Shown: positions 1 to 10,859 of the stretch, one piece after another
Position numbering within the stretch: the first letter of the stretch is position 1
How the letters are laid out: each line of letters opens with the position of its first letter
Assembly (NCBI GenBank): GCA_963556195.1
Contig: OY744537.1
Location: 20,582,726 to 20,646,725, forward strand
Source: Sepiola atlantica
Taxonomy: Eukaryota > Mollusca > Cephalopoda > Sepiida > Sepiolidae
Direction of reading: 5' to 3'
Length of the DNA: 64,000 nucleotides
The notes under the pieces: model-generated
What the model was told of the DNA's origin: nothing
Database searches by the model: none
Seen by the model: only the letters and a program-made list of their open reading frames with translations
Made by a program: the position numbers and the translations under genes

Positions 1-491
1 CATTATTATAAATATTTTCTATATCGTGGATAAATACTTAGCATTTTGAGTCTTTTCGGTCGATTTACTTCTGGAGATTGGGATTCTTGGTTCTCTCAAT
101 TTTCCTAGTCAACGTTAGGACACAGATACTGGTAGTTTTTTTTTTTTTGCCCTAGACAAGTCATATTGCTATTGAAGTATAATAAGCTACTGTGATAGAG
201 GCCAGATTTATAGGGAGCAACCTGAGAATTCCAAAAGCAAGCTGTCCAAGGAAAGAAACCATTAAAGTAGACTTATGAGATCAAGAAATACTTTTCTTCA
301 TATAGGTAGGCCCTCCGTTCGGTCTAGATAGACTATGGATACCCCTATAAGGGGCTGGCTGCGCGTGTAATTATGAAGAAAGGGTTGCGCAATCTCCAAC
401 AACACCTCTCCTGAGTCGGCACTGCTTGATTCCAATGGCAAGCAGTTCAAGATGACTGGAAACAATGCCGAGATAAACAGAGAGCACATAC

Positions 492-600
492 AGCACCTGG
501 CAGTCCCAAATGGTCACCCATTTAATACTGGCCAGGCTCGACGTTGCTTAACTTCGGTGATCTAACGGGAACCGGTGTGTCAACGTGATTGTGCCGTGAT
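492..600 (-). pseudogene. 5S rRNA-like copy
   Basis: Read on the minus strand this stretch follows 5S rRNA closely. It has the internal promoter region with AAGTTAAGCAACG (box A), then the GGGTGACC segment (box C region) and a final CCAGGTGCT-like end. The 5' part is more diverged (ACGTTGACACACCGG). It is a dispersed single copy rather than part of a 5S tandem array. That suggests a retroposed pseudogene or the head of a 5S-derived SINE. No shared tail with the other three copies in the window was recognised. Confidence 0.8.
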
Positions 601-1130
601 TCTTCATATAACGCGATAATAAACCCATACAACCGATTTTATGTTAAAAAAAAAAAATCTGAAGCTTCAAAATTGTTACAAAATCATATTTCATGAAAAA
701 GAGAGAATTGCATCCAATTGAGATTATTTTATTCTTGATAGATTAGCCAAAAATGTGTCGGCCATTTGAGTTTGCTACACCAGTGAGTGTTTCGAGACAT
801 TTCTTGCTCGTTTGAAATACAAACAACTTACAACCAGGCAAGCTTAACCAATATATGTAATAGCTAAAATATTTTTATTCAGATTTCACCAATATTATAT
901 ATTTTTCATCACGTAATAAAAACTGATGACAATAATTTAAATCAGCTCTTTTAGTTATTATTTGATGTGGGTTTTTTTTTTTTTTAATGGCATATCAACA
1001 TTTTTTAGATTATTTAATGCTGAAACACAATACCTATTGTAGATTCCTTGTATACAATTAAATGAACGTAAGTTGTTTTTTTCTTACTCGTAGCTTGGGG
1101 GAAAGGCTGTGAGTTCATACTTTCACTGAT
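601..1130. other. AT-rich intergenic sequence
   Basis: No gene is visible. It holds short poly-A and poly-T runs. Near 988-1050 it has one copy of a roughly 60-bp dispersed repeat (TTTAATGCTGAAACACAATACC core) that recurs at about 5.93, 12.68, 34.27 and 49.57 kb. Confidence 0.6.
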
Positions 1131-1132
1131 AG

Positions 1133-1325
1133 GATTTGTAATTTGTCATAGGAAGATTAAATCTAAAGATGTGTGCAGAACAAGAGACTTTGATGGTATA
1201 ACCAGATTGAAAGAATGGATTCAGTTCACAGGGAAAGGCCAAGGAAACATGGAAGGAAGTGATAAGAATAAACTTGAGAGAAAGAGGGATAAATAAAGAC
1301 CTGGCCAGAGATAGGTTAGTTTGGA
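1133..1325 (+). mobile_element. LINE 3'-end fragment (RTE/Jockey-like)
   Basis: The sequence resembles the C-terminal coding part of a LINE polyprotein, the region that usually reads RRLRWYGHIERMDE in relatives. It continues into the segment GAGAGAAAGAGGGATAAATAAAGACCTGG. The same segment lies at about 6.7 kb and, inverted, near 33.5 kb and 1.9 kb. The fragment is broken by frameshifts and cannot be active. Confidence 0.6.
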
Positions 1326-1509
1326 AGTCAATTTCTAATAGCCATCCAACATGTAAAACGCACATGAAGCCCAATATGATGCTAACCAATTTCATAGTCT
1401 GTAACAGTATCGTTTAGGCTAACCATGCACCCATTTGTCATTAAGTTGAAATAAAACTATGCATGAGAAAACCGATAAAGATCATTTATTATTGTGTCAG
1501 TCTTAATCA

Positions 1510-1770
1510 CTATTTCGCAAGTGATCTTCGGCATTTCTGGATCGTTTGAAATATATGTGATAAACGGCAAGTGAGCTTCGTCTCAAATCGGGGTTCCCAA
1601 CCACTTATACCAAAAACATAGAAGAAATAAATAACTATTCTATGTTTCAGAATATTTGAAATGAGGATAATTTGTATGATTGGAATTATTCCAGCTAGTA
1701 TTCTTATTTTGGTTGTTATTTTTACAAAATGTTGGACAATGTAACCTCCGACCTTCTTCAAGTGCATCTA
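1510..1770 (-). repeat. Dispersed repeat with GAAGAAGG..GGAGGTTAC motif
   Basis: On the minus strand this copy reads CTTGAAGAAGGTCGGAGG, then an AACATTTTG segment and AATAACAACCAAAATAAG. It belongs to the same family as copies at 3268-3350, 20950-21062, 21280-21425 and the split copy around 14745/15104. Other copies keep CGAAACGTTGTGA after the hairpin. This one has lost the GAAAC. Its biological class is not established. Confidence 0.55.
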
Positions 1771-1794
1771 TTTAAACTTGGGAATCTTTACATT

Positions 1795-1926
1795 GAACTC
1801 ATCATCATCATCATCATCATCATACCTATATTCGGTTTCCCATCAGTTTTACATGCTGGCATGCACTGGATGGCCTTAAAAAATTGATTCCAAAACTAAA
1901 TTATCTCTGGCCAGGTTTTTATTTAT

Positions 1927-2007
<81 letters not shown>

Positions 2008-3062
2008 CCATTTTTATCACTTCCTCCCATGTTTTCCTTGGTCTTCCCCTGTCAAATGGACATGCTACCTCAACTGTTCTACATCTATTGACCAAAATAC
2101 TCTCATTCCTTATTTCAATGTGACCATATCATAAAAGTTTCCTGTGTTGCACACATATCCCTATACTGTCCAGATTTAATATTCCTCTTAGGTCATCAGA
2201 ACTAAGCCTGTCTTTAAGACTCAAATTACACATCCATTATATCATTCTCTTATCATGTCTCTCTGTGCAATGCATGTCCTCAACTCTCACTGGTCAGGTT
2301 TCACTTCCATACATCATCACACTTCGTACACATGCATGAGAGACTCTTCCCTTAATCGACAGTGGTAACGCTATGCTGGTTAGTAATGGCAGAAGTTCTC
2401 TGAAATTACTCCATTCACTCCTAACTGCAATCACACTAGCACCTGCTCCACCCTGTGCTCCAATGGTATCACCAAGGTAACAAAACTTCGACAACCTCAA
2501 TAGCTTCACCATTCTGATATACTCTCTCCACATGTGAGTTCTCATCCATCTCCATTGTCTTACACTTCTTGCACATAAACTGATTATCCTCTCTCAACTT
2601 ACCAGTAATTCCACTGCACATTTTTTTACCCAATGCTTACAAGTACCACAAAAGATTAAATTGCACCCGATTCCCTTTTCACAAACTGAGCAGAGGAACT
2701 TTCTTCTTTTGGGGAGCTTTCCAACACTACAACCACTGATCATCACTTTGGTCTTGGTAACATTCACTCTCGGACCTTTACTTTCCATAGCACATTTCCA
2801 AGTCTGTAACTTAACAAGTAGACTGTCCATTGTTCCACAGGCAGATACGAAATCATCAGCATACAGCATCTCTTCCGGACAACCTGTACGAAACTCCCTG
2901 GACAGTGGACAAGGCTTCTAAGACACAAATGAAAAGCAACGGACTTACTACAAAACCCTGATGTACTCCTACTTTAACAATAAAGCTGTTACTAAATCTG
3001 CTGTTAAGTCTAACCTTCACCAACCACTTATTTGTCCCTAGTTTATGTGAACTCAGGAACCT
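1795..3062 (-). mobile_element. LINE relic with reverse transcriptase (RTE/Jockey-like)
   Basis: This is the 3' half of a non-LTR retrotransposon read leftwards. In order it shows a VKVGVHQG..SPLLF block (about 3010-2930), then the catalytic YADD in MLYADDFVSACG (about 2869-2835). Next come KTKVMISG and a Cys-rich segment of PHD-like spacing (CSVC, CGTCKHWVKKC, about 2755-2610). Then follow FCYLGDTIGAQGG (about 2480), NFRELLPLLTS, and VRSVMMYGSET (about 2320-2295). These blocks match the order in LINE polymerases common in molluscs and cnidarians. At least one frameshift lies between SPLLF and YADD. A (CT)n tract has expanded inside the 3' part. The 3' end carries an (ATG)n repeat at 1799-1823, as other copies do. 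Inactive. Confidence 0.85.
1930..2003 (+). repeat. (CT)n microsatellite
   Basis: This is about 37 uninterrupted CT units inside the 3' part of a minus-strand LINE relic. The serine/leucine reading frame across it is a composition artefact. Confidence 0.97.
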
Positions 3063-3184
3063 ATATGGAATTTCGAACTGAAACCTTTATTTAATCTATG
3101 TGGGTAGATTGTTCTTGTTCTGTAAACCATAAACCGGTAAAATGTTAATTAATTAGTATGTTATTTTTAATTATTATAGTTTGT

Positions 3185-3268
3185 AGTAAGAATTGAACCT
3201 TCAACCTCGAGAAGAGTGTCATTTAGAACTGATTATTAATCAACATTTATCCGTTGTGCCATGAGGCC
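3185..3268 (-). repeat. tRNA-like SINE head
   Basis: The minus strand begins GGCCTCATGGCACAACGG, a tRNA A-box context of tRNA-Arg type. It ends with GAAGGTTCAATTC, a degenerate B box. The spacing fits a tRNA-derived SINE head, not a working tRNA, because the anticodon arm does not fold cleanly. The adjacent 3268-3350 repeat points away from it on the plus strand. The same divergent head/motif layout is seen near 21.07 kb. Confidence 0.55.
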
Positions 3269-3350
3269 ATGAAGAAGGTCGAAGGTTATATCGGTCGAAA
3301 CATTATGAAAATAACAACCAAGATGAGAATAGTAGTCAAGATAATACAAA
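3268..3350 (+). repeat. Repeat with GAAGAAGG..TCGAAACATT hairpin motif
   Basis: It reads ATGAAGAAGGTCGAAGG, a short hairpin, then GGTCGAAACATTATG and AATAACAACCAAGATGAGAA. It is a member of the dispersed family also present at 1.7, 14.7/15.1, 21.0 and 21.3 kb. Confidence 0.6.
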
Positions 3351-3469
3351 TATTCTGTCTATATTGTGATTTCTCTTGAACTTATGCTATTGCAATCAAT
3401 GGATCTACAATCAATTCACAAACCAATCAAATATCATAAGCTACTTATAATGTGAATAACCAGGGGTTT

Positions 3470-3775
3470 TTTACCCCGCCTAATAAACCGGTATCGTCCG
3501 GACCTTCGGGTCTGGATTTACGCCAGTCTATCGGTTGTCCGTCCTGTGCAGTTCTAGGACGTCCACCCTCCCAGGCTTTGCCTCCCCTCTTTGGGGAGGA
3601 GTAAGTTTATTGCTTACTATCTGAGGCGTCCCTACCGGGGAATGCCGACGGGGCTGCCCAGGCAATTTTTAAACAGCCAGAGTGCTCAAATTCTCGAACG
3701 CTGGTTTATCAAATCCCACTTTTCCGACCTTGTGTCACATCTTACCTTGTGGGAGGAAGATAAATAGAAACAATC
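3470..3775 (+). mobile_element. SINE of the U2-headed family (5' part missing)
   Basis: This copy shares the body of the intact element at 14764-15103. Shared blocks are GGATTTACGCC, CCTGTGCAGTTCTAGGA, CCACCCTCCCAGGCTT, a GGGGAGGAGTAAG hairpin, and TTATTGCTTAC. GGGAATGCCGACGGGGCTGCC and a CCGACCTTGTGTCACATC tail follow. The first 60 or so bases, which carry the U2 similarity in the intact copy, are absent. No clear target-site duplication was found. Confidence 0.75.
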
Positions 3776-4770
3776 TAGCTTAGAGTTCAATAGAACAATA
3801 TTTACAACTGAAAAGATCTAAAGAAATAAAAAAGAACAAGGCATTAGATTATGACCTCTATTGTTTCCCTCCTGTAACCCCCCCCCCCCCAATCACCCAA
3901 TACACACCACCAATGTCATCATATAATTTATCCAAATTCCTTAAAAATCAGATAAACCAAATGTCATCCCAGGCAATTAAATTCTGGGCTAAACTACTTC
4001 CTGTCTAAATAACCTTTTCTCTCTTTCGTCACATTTTTTTTACGCTTGCTATATTCTATTCTACTGCCACAGTCAACTATTACGCCTCATGCTTTTTTTT
4101 TTTCTTCTTCTTGTTTATTTGTTTGTTAAATAACTCTTTCAGTATCAGGTTGTCAACTAGAGATTTTATTTTTATATTACCAAGGTGGATTGTACTATTA
4201 GAGGTTAGAATGACCTAACAGTTATCGGCAATGAAAGCTGAAATTAACAGCTAAATTAGATAAGTTATACATGTTTACAGTAGAGGAAAGGGAGAGTAGA
4301 TATAGACACATGAGAATGAACTGAAAGCTAAAATATATGAGCGGTAGTTAAACTCCCAATCATCATTGATAAAAGAGCGTCACTCTGTTTTAGTGGCCTA
4401 CGCATACAACCAACGCAGGTTCAGTTGTTCCTTTTATAGCTGTATTTCTTTATTATTTTGCTGGTTCGTGTCAAATGGCAAAGCATTATATTCATTCTTA
4501 GTTTTATTAAGATGGTGTCGTCTCAAATAGCATTCTCCATAAATAAATAATGCTTGTTTGAAAAGCTGGGGAATCGGATGAAACATATTCTGACTCCAGA
4601 CTTGGCTTTTTAAAAAATAATTTAAAAAAAAACTTTTGACTCTAGATTTCCGCAAAAAATTACTGACTTCCAATGTCAGACTCATAACTTTGAAACGGGG
4701 AGTCACCTGAAAATAATCTGACTTTCGAATCTGGAGTCGGTATAAAAAAACATGAGTCCCTATTTACTTG
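3776..4770. other. AT-rich intergenic sequence
   Basis: No gene or clear mobile element was seen. It holds a poly-C run near 3880 and scattered fragments of a dispersed GGAGTCGG-type repeat near 4690-4745. Confidence 0.5.
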
Positions 4771-4960
4771 CCTCCCTATGAGAGCAGAGTTAAACATATG
4801 GTTGATTTGTAATATGGGGAAAATCCAGCTCCCCAAAAAGGGGCACTGGATTGGGACAAAATGTTTAATCGCCTCAGTCTAGAAGGATTTCTTCTTCATT
4901 GATTGAGGACAGAACAGATACTTCGCTTTGAGATCCTGGGTCTGTCTCCCAATACCTGCA
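4771..4960 (-). mobile_element. Short U2-type SINE (subfamily 2), diverged
   Basis: Its body matches the 15223-15416 element: CAGCTCCCCAAAAAGGGGCACT, GATTGGGACAAAA, the TCTAGAAGGA segment and GAGGACAGAACAGATACTTC. On the minus strand the head corresponds to the U2 segment GTAGTATCTGTTC, here GAAGTATCTGTTC. The outermost U2 bases have decayed, and no convincing target-site duplication remains. Confidence 0.7.
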
Positions 4961-5229
4961 AAATCGCTGACTCTAGATTCCTGACCTCTGATTGTAAAAT
5001 AGTAATTTTATTTAATCTGGATTGAAAAGAATTCTTTTTCTTTGCAATGAGTTTCTTCATAACAAAATTTTTTTATAAAGATAACATTTTGCAATTCTTT
5101 AGATCCATAGCACACAGATGTGTGTTTTGTTATCAATACTAAAATAGTTTTGTTATTTGGTTTTAAAACGAGAGATGTGAGGAGTCAAAGAGTTGGAGTC
5201 ATGGCAAATGCATTGCTTTAGGAGTGTGT

Positions 5230-5248
5230 GGGGGGGGGGGGGGGGGGT
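5230..5248 (+). repeat. Poly-G tract
   Basis: A run of about 18 G bases sits inside a copy of the dispersed repeat ending CCGACTCCACAGC (about 5264). Several other long G runs occur in the window. Confidence 0.9.
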
Positions 5249-5393
5249 CAAGCATTTGGGCTACCGACTCCACAGCTGCTTGTTAATCATGTACAATTTT
5301 TTTTTTTAATGAATTGTTTAAATTTTGTTCATCAAAAGCAAACAAAAAAATGTTGATTTTAGAGAACTTTTTTCTTTTTTTTCCATCAAAATG

Positions 5394-5394
5394 T

Positions 5395-5425
<31 letters not shown>

Positions 5426-5660
5426 ATGGTAATAATCGAGGTAAAAACATCCACAGGGTGGTAATCCAAAGAATTTCAACCGGGTTTATAAAGAGTGCTC
5501 AATATCAAAATAGAGCTTTATATATGATAATTTTTATTTACACAGACATGTACAAAATCTGCGACACTGGCATGTCGATGTTATCGATCAACAGTTATTA
5601 TAAACTGAGATCTCATCAGGCAGAGTTAGAATCCGATCTTACCCTCAGATCATAATTGTA
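5394..5660. repeat. (AT)n tract plus hairpin repeat (GATAACATCG family)
   Basis: An (AT)n tract is followed by a roughly 230-bp repeat whose relatives lie at 26750-27050 and 44040-44270. The minus strand carries CTGATGA, a long hairpin stem bounded by GATC on both sides, then GATAACATCGACATGCC. A second AT tract follows near 5671. The class is unknown. It is a non-coding dispersed element. Confidence 0.65.
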
Positions 5661-5869
5661 GAGAACCTATATATATATATATAATTATTGCTAGTGAAAT
5701 TATTCTAAGTTTAATGTAATATAAATATTAATTTTAAAATGTAACTTGTTCTAGAATGCTATCTGGATTGTAAATGCAGACTAAAAACAAAACAAAAACA
5801 AAACAGATAAAGGAAAAAAATGGTAAAATCAAACATAATTTAAAAAGAAAATTAAGTAAACAAAAAGTA

Positions 5870-6165
5870 GCTTAATGGTTATAGCACTGGACTTAGTTTA
5901 TCTGCTTTATAGCATATAAATCCTTTTGGGGTTATTTATTGCTGAAACACAATACCTACTTTAAATTAAATGATTTATTGAACACAAGTCCCTATTTTAG
6001 TATGAATGGATGCAATAAATTCAATTGGATTTGAATTGGTATCCATAACACAACACACTCCTCTAGCACTGGACTGAGCAATTTGCAATTCTTATGGAAA
6101 TTACTAAATAGTAACAATAAAATTAATCAGTAGAATTAATGTTTTACATCATTTAAAACTAGCTG
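5870..6165. other. Non-coding sequence with dispersed repeat core
   Basis: At 5870-5905 there is a tRNA A-box-like start (GTAGCTTAATGGTTATAGC) without a clear B box. At 5915-5960 there is a copy of the GCTGAAACACAATACC repeat. No reading frame of interest. Confidence 0.45.
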
Positions 6166-6354
6166 TACTTACCCAGAGTTGCCTGGGAGTATTTTTTTTA
6201 CTTATTACCGTACAGTTTGGTCATTGAATTATTAATTGAACCAAATTATTATAAAACTATGACTAACTTTGTTGTTTTAATATCTATTTATGAAATGATT
6301 GGATGTAAATAGCTTCAAAAACTTTCATTCTTTCAGAAAACTTTTGCCTTTACT

Positions 6355-6765
6355 AACCAGCAGAGCGTCACCACTGTTGACTAAAAGTTAAGTCTATCAG
6401 GCATATGTACGCAGTGTGATGATGTATGGAAGTGAAATCTGGCCAGTGAGGGTTGAAGATATGCGTTGCATGGAGAGAAATGATATGATGGATGTGTAAT
6501 GTGAGTCTTAAAGAGAGGCTTAGTTCTGATGACTTCAGAGAAATATTAAATCTGGACAGTATAAAGAGATGTGTGCAAAACAGGAGACTTCGATGGTATG
6601 GTCACATCGAAAGAATGGATGAGGTTGGGTAAAACATTTAAGATAGCAGGTCCATTTCACAGGGGAAGGCTAAGGAAAACAAGGGAGGAAGTGATAAAAA
6701 TGAACGTGAGAGAAAGAGGGATAAATAAAGACCTGGTCAGAATCATCATGATTCGCTTAGAATTT
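6355..6765 (+). mobile_element. LINE C-terminal fragment (RTE/Jockey-like)
   Basis: Translated blocks include SVMMYGSEIWPVRVEDMRC, LSSDDFREILNLDSIKRC and NRRLRWYGHIERMDE, separated by frameshifts. They match the C-terminal region after the polymerase domain in the LINE at 1795-3062, so this is the same family in the opposite orientation. The end GAGAGAAAGAGGGATAAATAAAGACC is shared with the 1133-1325 copy. Inactive relic. Confidence 0.8.
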
Positions 6766-6779
6766 TAAAGCCAGAAATG

Positions 6780-7560
6780 GCTTTCTATTCAACAATTTAA
6801 ATGCTTACAAATTCCTTTCAATTTTCAAAGGGTCACAAAGTAATTCATTCTTTTCTTGCATCTATTAATAAAAGATTAAAATGGCTAACTTGTCTCTGAA
6901 TAAATCGAAATAAATTCTGATGGATTTAATTTTGTAATTAAATTATTTTTCTTAAATAAGATCTTTTAAATTTCGTTTTATTTTACACTATTGCATTTTT
7001 TTTCAATAAATATTTGATTAATAGTAAATAATCTTTTAAAAATATTAATTTACTGTGTACGTCACATAGTCATGAGAAAATGTGTAAACACAGGTGAAGT
7101 TGTCGCTTTATTTTATTAATATAAAGATCACAATCTGATTGTCAATTACATTTTAAAATTTCCTCATTTATTTTTTAACAAAAACAAAAAAAACTATCCC
7201 CTTCCAGACACTATGATGACAAAAGTGATACTGCTAATAGGCAAGCTAGTGTGTTTTGTGACATGCCCGTGGAGTCCTGATCAAACACCTGTATTTTTTT
7301 TTTAGTTGGAGTCAACCAATTCTTACAGACTCCTAAAGCAATGAATATATATCTCTGACACCGACTCTACAGCCCTGTTTCGCAAGGTTCATTTTTTAAA
7401 CCGGAAGTAATTCGGCCAACATTCAAAAAGGAGGCAATAGTTTTAGGACTAATAACTCTAGACACTTCGACTGCCATTTAAGAAATGAAGAACCTGCTGC
7501 AAATGACATATATGTATACAGTTTCCAAATATTTGTGACTTGAGTAACAGACAAAATCAT
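6780..7560. other. AT-rich intergenic sequence
   Basis: No gene was seen. It contains a fragment of the CCGACTCTACAGCCCTG repeat near 7300-7380. Confidence 0.5.
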
Positions 7561-7666
7561 GTTGAAACAAAGGTTCTCATCGAATCACCAAAGTTAAGCA
7601 ACAGCGAGCCTGGTCCATACCTAGATGGGTGACCGTCTTTGAATACCAGGTTGCATAAGTTTTGGA
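7561..7666 (+). pseudogene. 5S rRNA-like copy
   Basis: Plus strand. The internal control region is recognisable as AAGTTAAGCAACAGCGAGCCTGG, then TAGATGGGTGACCGTCTTTG and AATACCAGGTTGCATAAG. Box A and box C are largely kept. The 5' third is degraded. It is a dispersed copy, so probably a retroposed pseudogene. Confidence 0.8.
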
Positions 7667-8062
7667 AGTAGAAGTGTTTTTAAATTCACTTTCTATAATA
7701 CCTTATAAAAGGTATGAATCTATCTCTTTCCTTCTAGCTATGGATAAAATAGTAAAGTAAATGAGACTTAAAGCCGTGGTAGAGCAACTAGTTTAGGATG
7801 AAAACTCTGAAAGTAACACCAATCCTTCTCTGCTTATCCCAGAATTGCTTTCAGTTATCTTAGATTTCTCGTTGGCATCGGACTTAAGTAATGCCGGCTC
7901 AGCATACAGGCGGTTGGGGATTGTGTAATCATTTTTTTCACTATAAACTCCTTATTATGCAGGCACCCTTTCAAAGGTTGTCCATTGTTTCTTGAGATAG
8001 GACGAGGTAAAAATGTATCCAATGGTTCTGCAGTTATAATGCGGACATCCATATATACTTTA

Positions 8063-8240
8063 TAATACGGATTACTAGCTGTAACTACCCGGTATTGCCC
8101 GGGATACAGTGAAGTCATTTTAGTTTTTTAATTTTTAATTGTTTGCACATCTTTTAAACTTGTAAAGAAAAAGAAATAAAATGTCAGTGGTAAGGTAGAC
8201 AATTCCTATTATATTCTTAAATTAAAAATATGAGTTATCT
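8063..8240 (+). repeat. Dispersed repeat with CCGG..TTGCCCGGG motif
   Basis: It starts ACTAGCTGTAACTACCCGG, then TATTGCCCGGGATACAG, an AATTGTTTGCACATCTTTT segment, and a GAAAAAGAAATAAAATG region. The same order appears inverted at 18615-18800. Shorter relatives lie at 6165, 51405 and 51700. The family may be the end of a LINE or another element. It was not identified. Confidence 0.6.
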
Positions 8241-10070
8241 CTCTTGCTGATTTTTGTTTAGATGATTATTTAAAAATGTTTCATATAACAATCCGTTTGG
8301 GCCAGACTAAGTATCCTTTTAAATAAATTGTACTGAAGTATGTTTTTTTGTATTGCCAATAACACGGTACAACAATATCAAATGAAAATTGGCTAGTCAA
8401 AGACAAAGTTGGATTCGTCAGCTGACTTTGAAAATCCGACAAGATAATTTTATATGTTAGATTTGTTAGCTCTAATTTCTATTATTCAACAAATGAGTAT
8501 ATCAATTCTTGATTGAAATCCAAACAGTTCAGTAATCGTTTTTATAATTATTACTGAAAGAGGATAGATGTACTTAGAGCAATTATAAAGTAACTTAAAG
8601 TGATGGAATTGGGGAAAATTCTAAGGTAAAGAAATCGATTAACCTAGATTGTTAGGTAAGCAATTACAAGATACTCACTGAAACTTCACAAAATAAACAA
8701 AACGGATAAAATTTATATAATAAATTGGCTTTCTTCTTTTCTTTGTATTTAGACCAAAATAGCAAATACTGACATTTGATAATAACATTTATAAACTACT
8801 TAAATGGATTTGATAAGTAATTGCCTTCTTCTGCTATATTTTGTTTTCTCTTTTAATGATGGAAAGGGGTGTTTTCAGTAGAAATTGGTCACTGAATTTG
8901 GTTTATTTACTTTTTAAGCCATATGTAACACCTTCCCACAAAAAAAACAAACAAACGATTACTTGGTTGACCTATAGGCGCCATTTTAAGTAGCTGCCAT
9001 AAGAATCTTAACCTATTTTGTTAGCAATTAGGCAACATTTTTCCTGAGGTTTAAGTTTTGGAAGTTTGTCAATGTGATTTTTATTTTTTTATTTTTATTT
9101 TCTTTTATTTACATAGAAGTAGCCACTTCTAGCTTCCACTTCCTTGAAATATAGAATACATTGCCAAGACTGCTGCAAGGAAGGTGGGCTCCCTCTACCA
9201 TGCTAGAAAACTTTTTCTATATTCTATATCTCTACAAAGCAACAATTCGCCTATGCATGTAATGTTGTTACATCTGGACTGGTGCACCAACTACTAGCCC
9301 TCTCTCTCTCTCTTAGACAGTCACAAAAAAGAGTCCTTAATCTAGGGGGGGGGGGGAGATAAAAATTAAAACCTAACTCTTTGTCACATCAGTTAAATTC
9401 ATTTTGGTTTTGCATTCGTATGCGTTAGTGTTGTCTGCCATTTTACTTTCTTTTTTTTTGTTTGTAACTTTCAAATCATAAACCGCATCAGCAATTTCCA
9501 GTTTGTTCAGTAAATCACAATCAGAAACATTTCACTCGATACAGGTCCCCTCCTATGAAAGCACCAACATTTTAAAATAATAATCTACTAATATAATACT
9601 TATCTTGTATCTTTTTGTAAAAACACTGAAAATGATTCTATTACGATGCATGCATAAAAAAGAGAAAAAATATAACATTTTTTTCCAACAATAAAATTTC
9701 ATTTTTCACTATAAAATATAAACTAAAGCAGAAAGATGTAGCCAGTACCAAAGAAAGCATTTTGTAATATCAGTTGATTTAGAATTCTAAGATCACTTTC
9801 TTGCAACCTTTAAGTTAATAAAGCAACTGGCAAAGTTAGAGATAGGAGTAAATTTTAAAAAATACCATTCTACTGGGAACAAGGCAGCTGTTGCAGAATT
9901 AAAAAAATAGAAGAATATAATCTTTTTTTAAGAGTCCAAAGAAATTTTTTTACATATGGTAGCATAATTTTTATGAGAAAGATTTGAAAAGAATGAACTT
10001 TTTAAAGATTTCTTTGGTAAAATTATAAAAGCAAAACTTTAATGAAGAATATGTCCACCAAAATTGTTAG
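8241..10070. other. AT-rich intergenic sequence
   Basis: Nothing beyond short homopolymers, a brief CT run near 9300 and a poly-G near 9345 was seen. No supported gene. Confidence 0.5.
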
Positions 10071-10559
10071 CACCCATGGTTGGCGACTGATGAGGAGATA
10101 CAATCACACATTATATGTTAAAAAACTAAGACTCTCAGGAAAGTAAAATTACTCTTCGGAAAGATGAAGTGACCTCTTGGAAAGACAGGAATGATGTAAA
10201 TTATGGTCAGTACAACAATCAAATAATGCCCTCAGGTGGCTATAATGGGGAGAGAGAATATATCACTCATCGGACCGATGTAAATGAAACCCACTTTGAC
10301 TTATTCTGGGCAACAATGTGTGATTGTGTCAAAAAATTTAACAGATTGCAAAGTAGACTGATATAGCCAACGTAATTCTCCTATCAGAGAATGTAGATTG
10401 GATGATGGGATTATGAATCAGGAGTATACTCACATTAGTAAGGATCCCATTGCTGTGTCCCAGAGAAATTCTAAGCAAGCCAAGAATTTAGTGGCCCAAA
10501 AGTAAAACACGCTCTTCGGATATCATTTCTCGTATTTATATGACATCAAGTGATGAACG

Positions 10560-10805
10560 TTTTAATGCATAATGTCATCAATGGTCAAAAGAAACGTGCT
10601 GCCGGCCTCTGGAACTCCATCCCTGCTCTTTGTTTCCCTGATTGTACCGACACGCAGAGGTTTAAAACCAATGTAAACAGATATCTCGCCACACAGCTCC
10701 GAACTTAGGATGACACCCAAAACCTACACCTTAATTCTCAGTAGCCCCTCACGTCTACAGTGGCGACCTGCCTTGTTTGGGGTGAAATATGTTTTTAAAA
10801 TTTTT
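10560..10805 (+). mobile_element. LINE 3' end (Jockey-like)
   Basis: Translation gives ASGTPSLLFVSLI and a following diverged stretch, the C-terminus of a Jockey-type LINE polyprotein. The untranslated end (CAGTAGCCCCTCACG, ACAGTGGCGACCTGCC, TTGTTTGGGGTGAA) is the same as that of the minus-strand element ending near 61.60 kb. Only the 3' end is present. Confidence 0.75.
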
Positions 10806-10859
10806 TTTTAATTTAATAAGACATTAAACTGTGCATAAATTATTTTTTTTATATATTTT

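Noticed and set aside
1884..2123. 79-codon Ser/Leu-rich frame
   Set aside because: It crosses the (CT)n microsatellite in a LINE relic of the opposite strand.
7561..7666. A working 5S rRNA gene
   Set aside because: The 5' third is degraded, there is no T-run terminator in the right place, and there is no tandem array.
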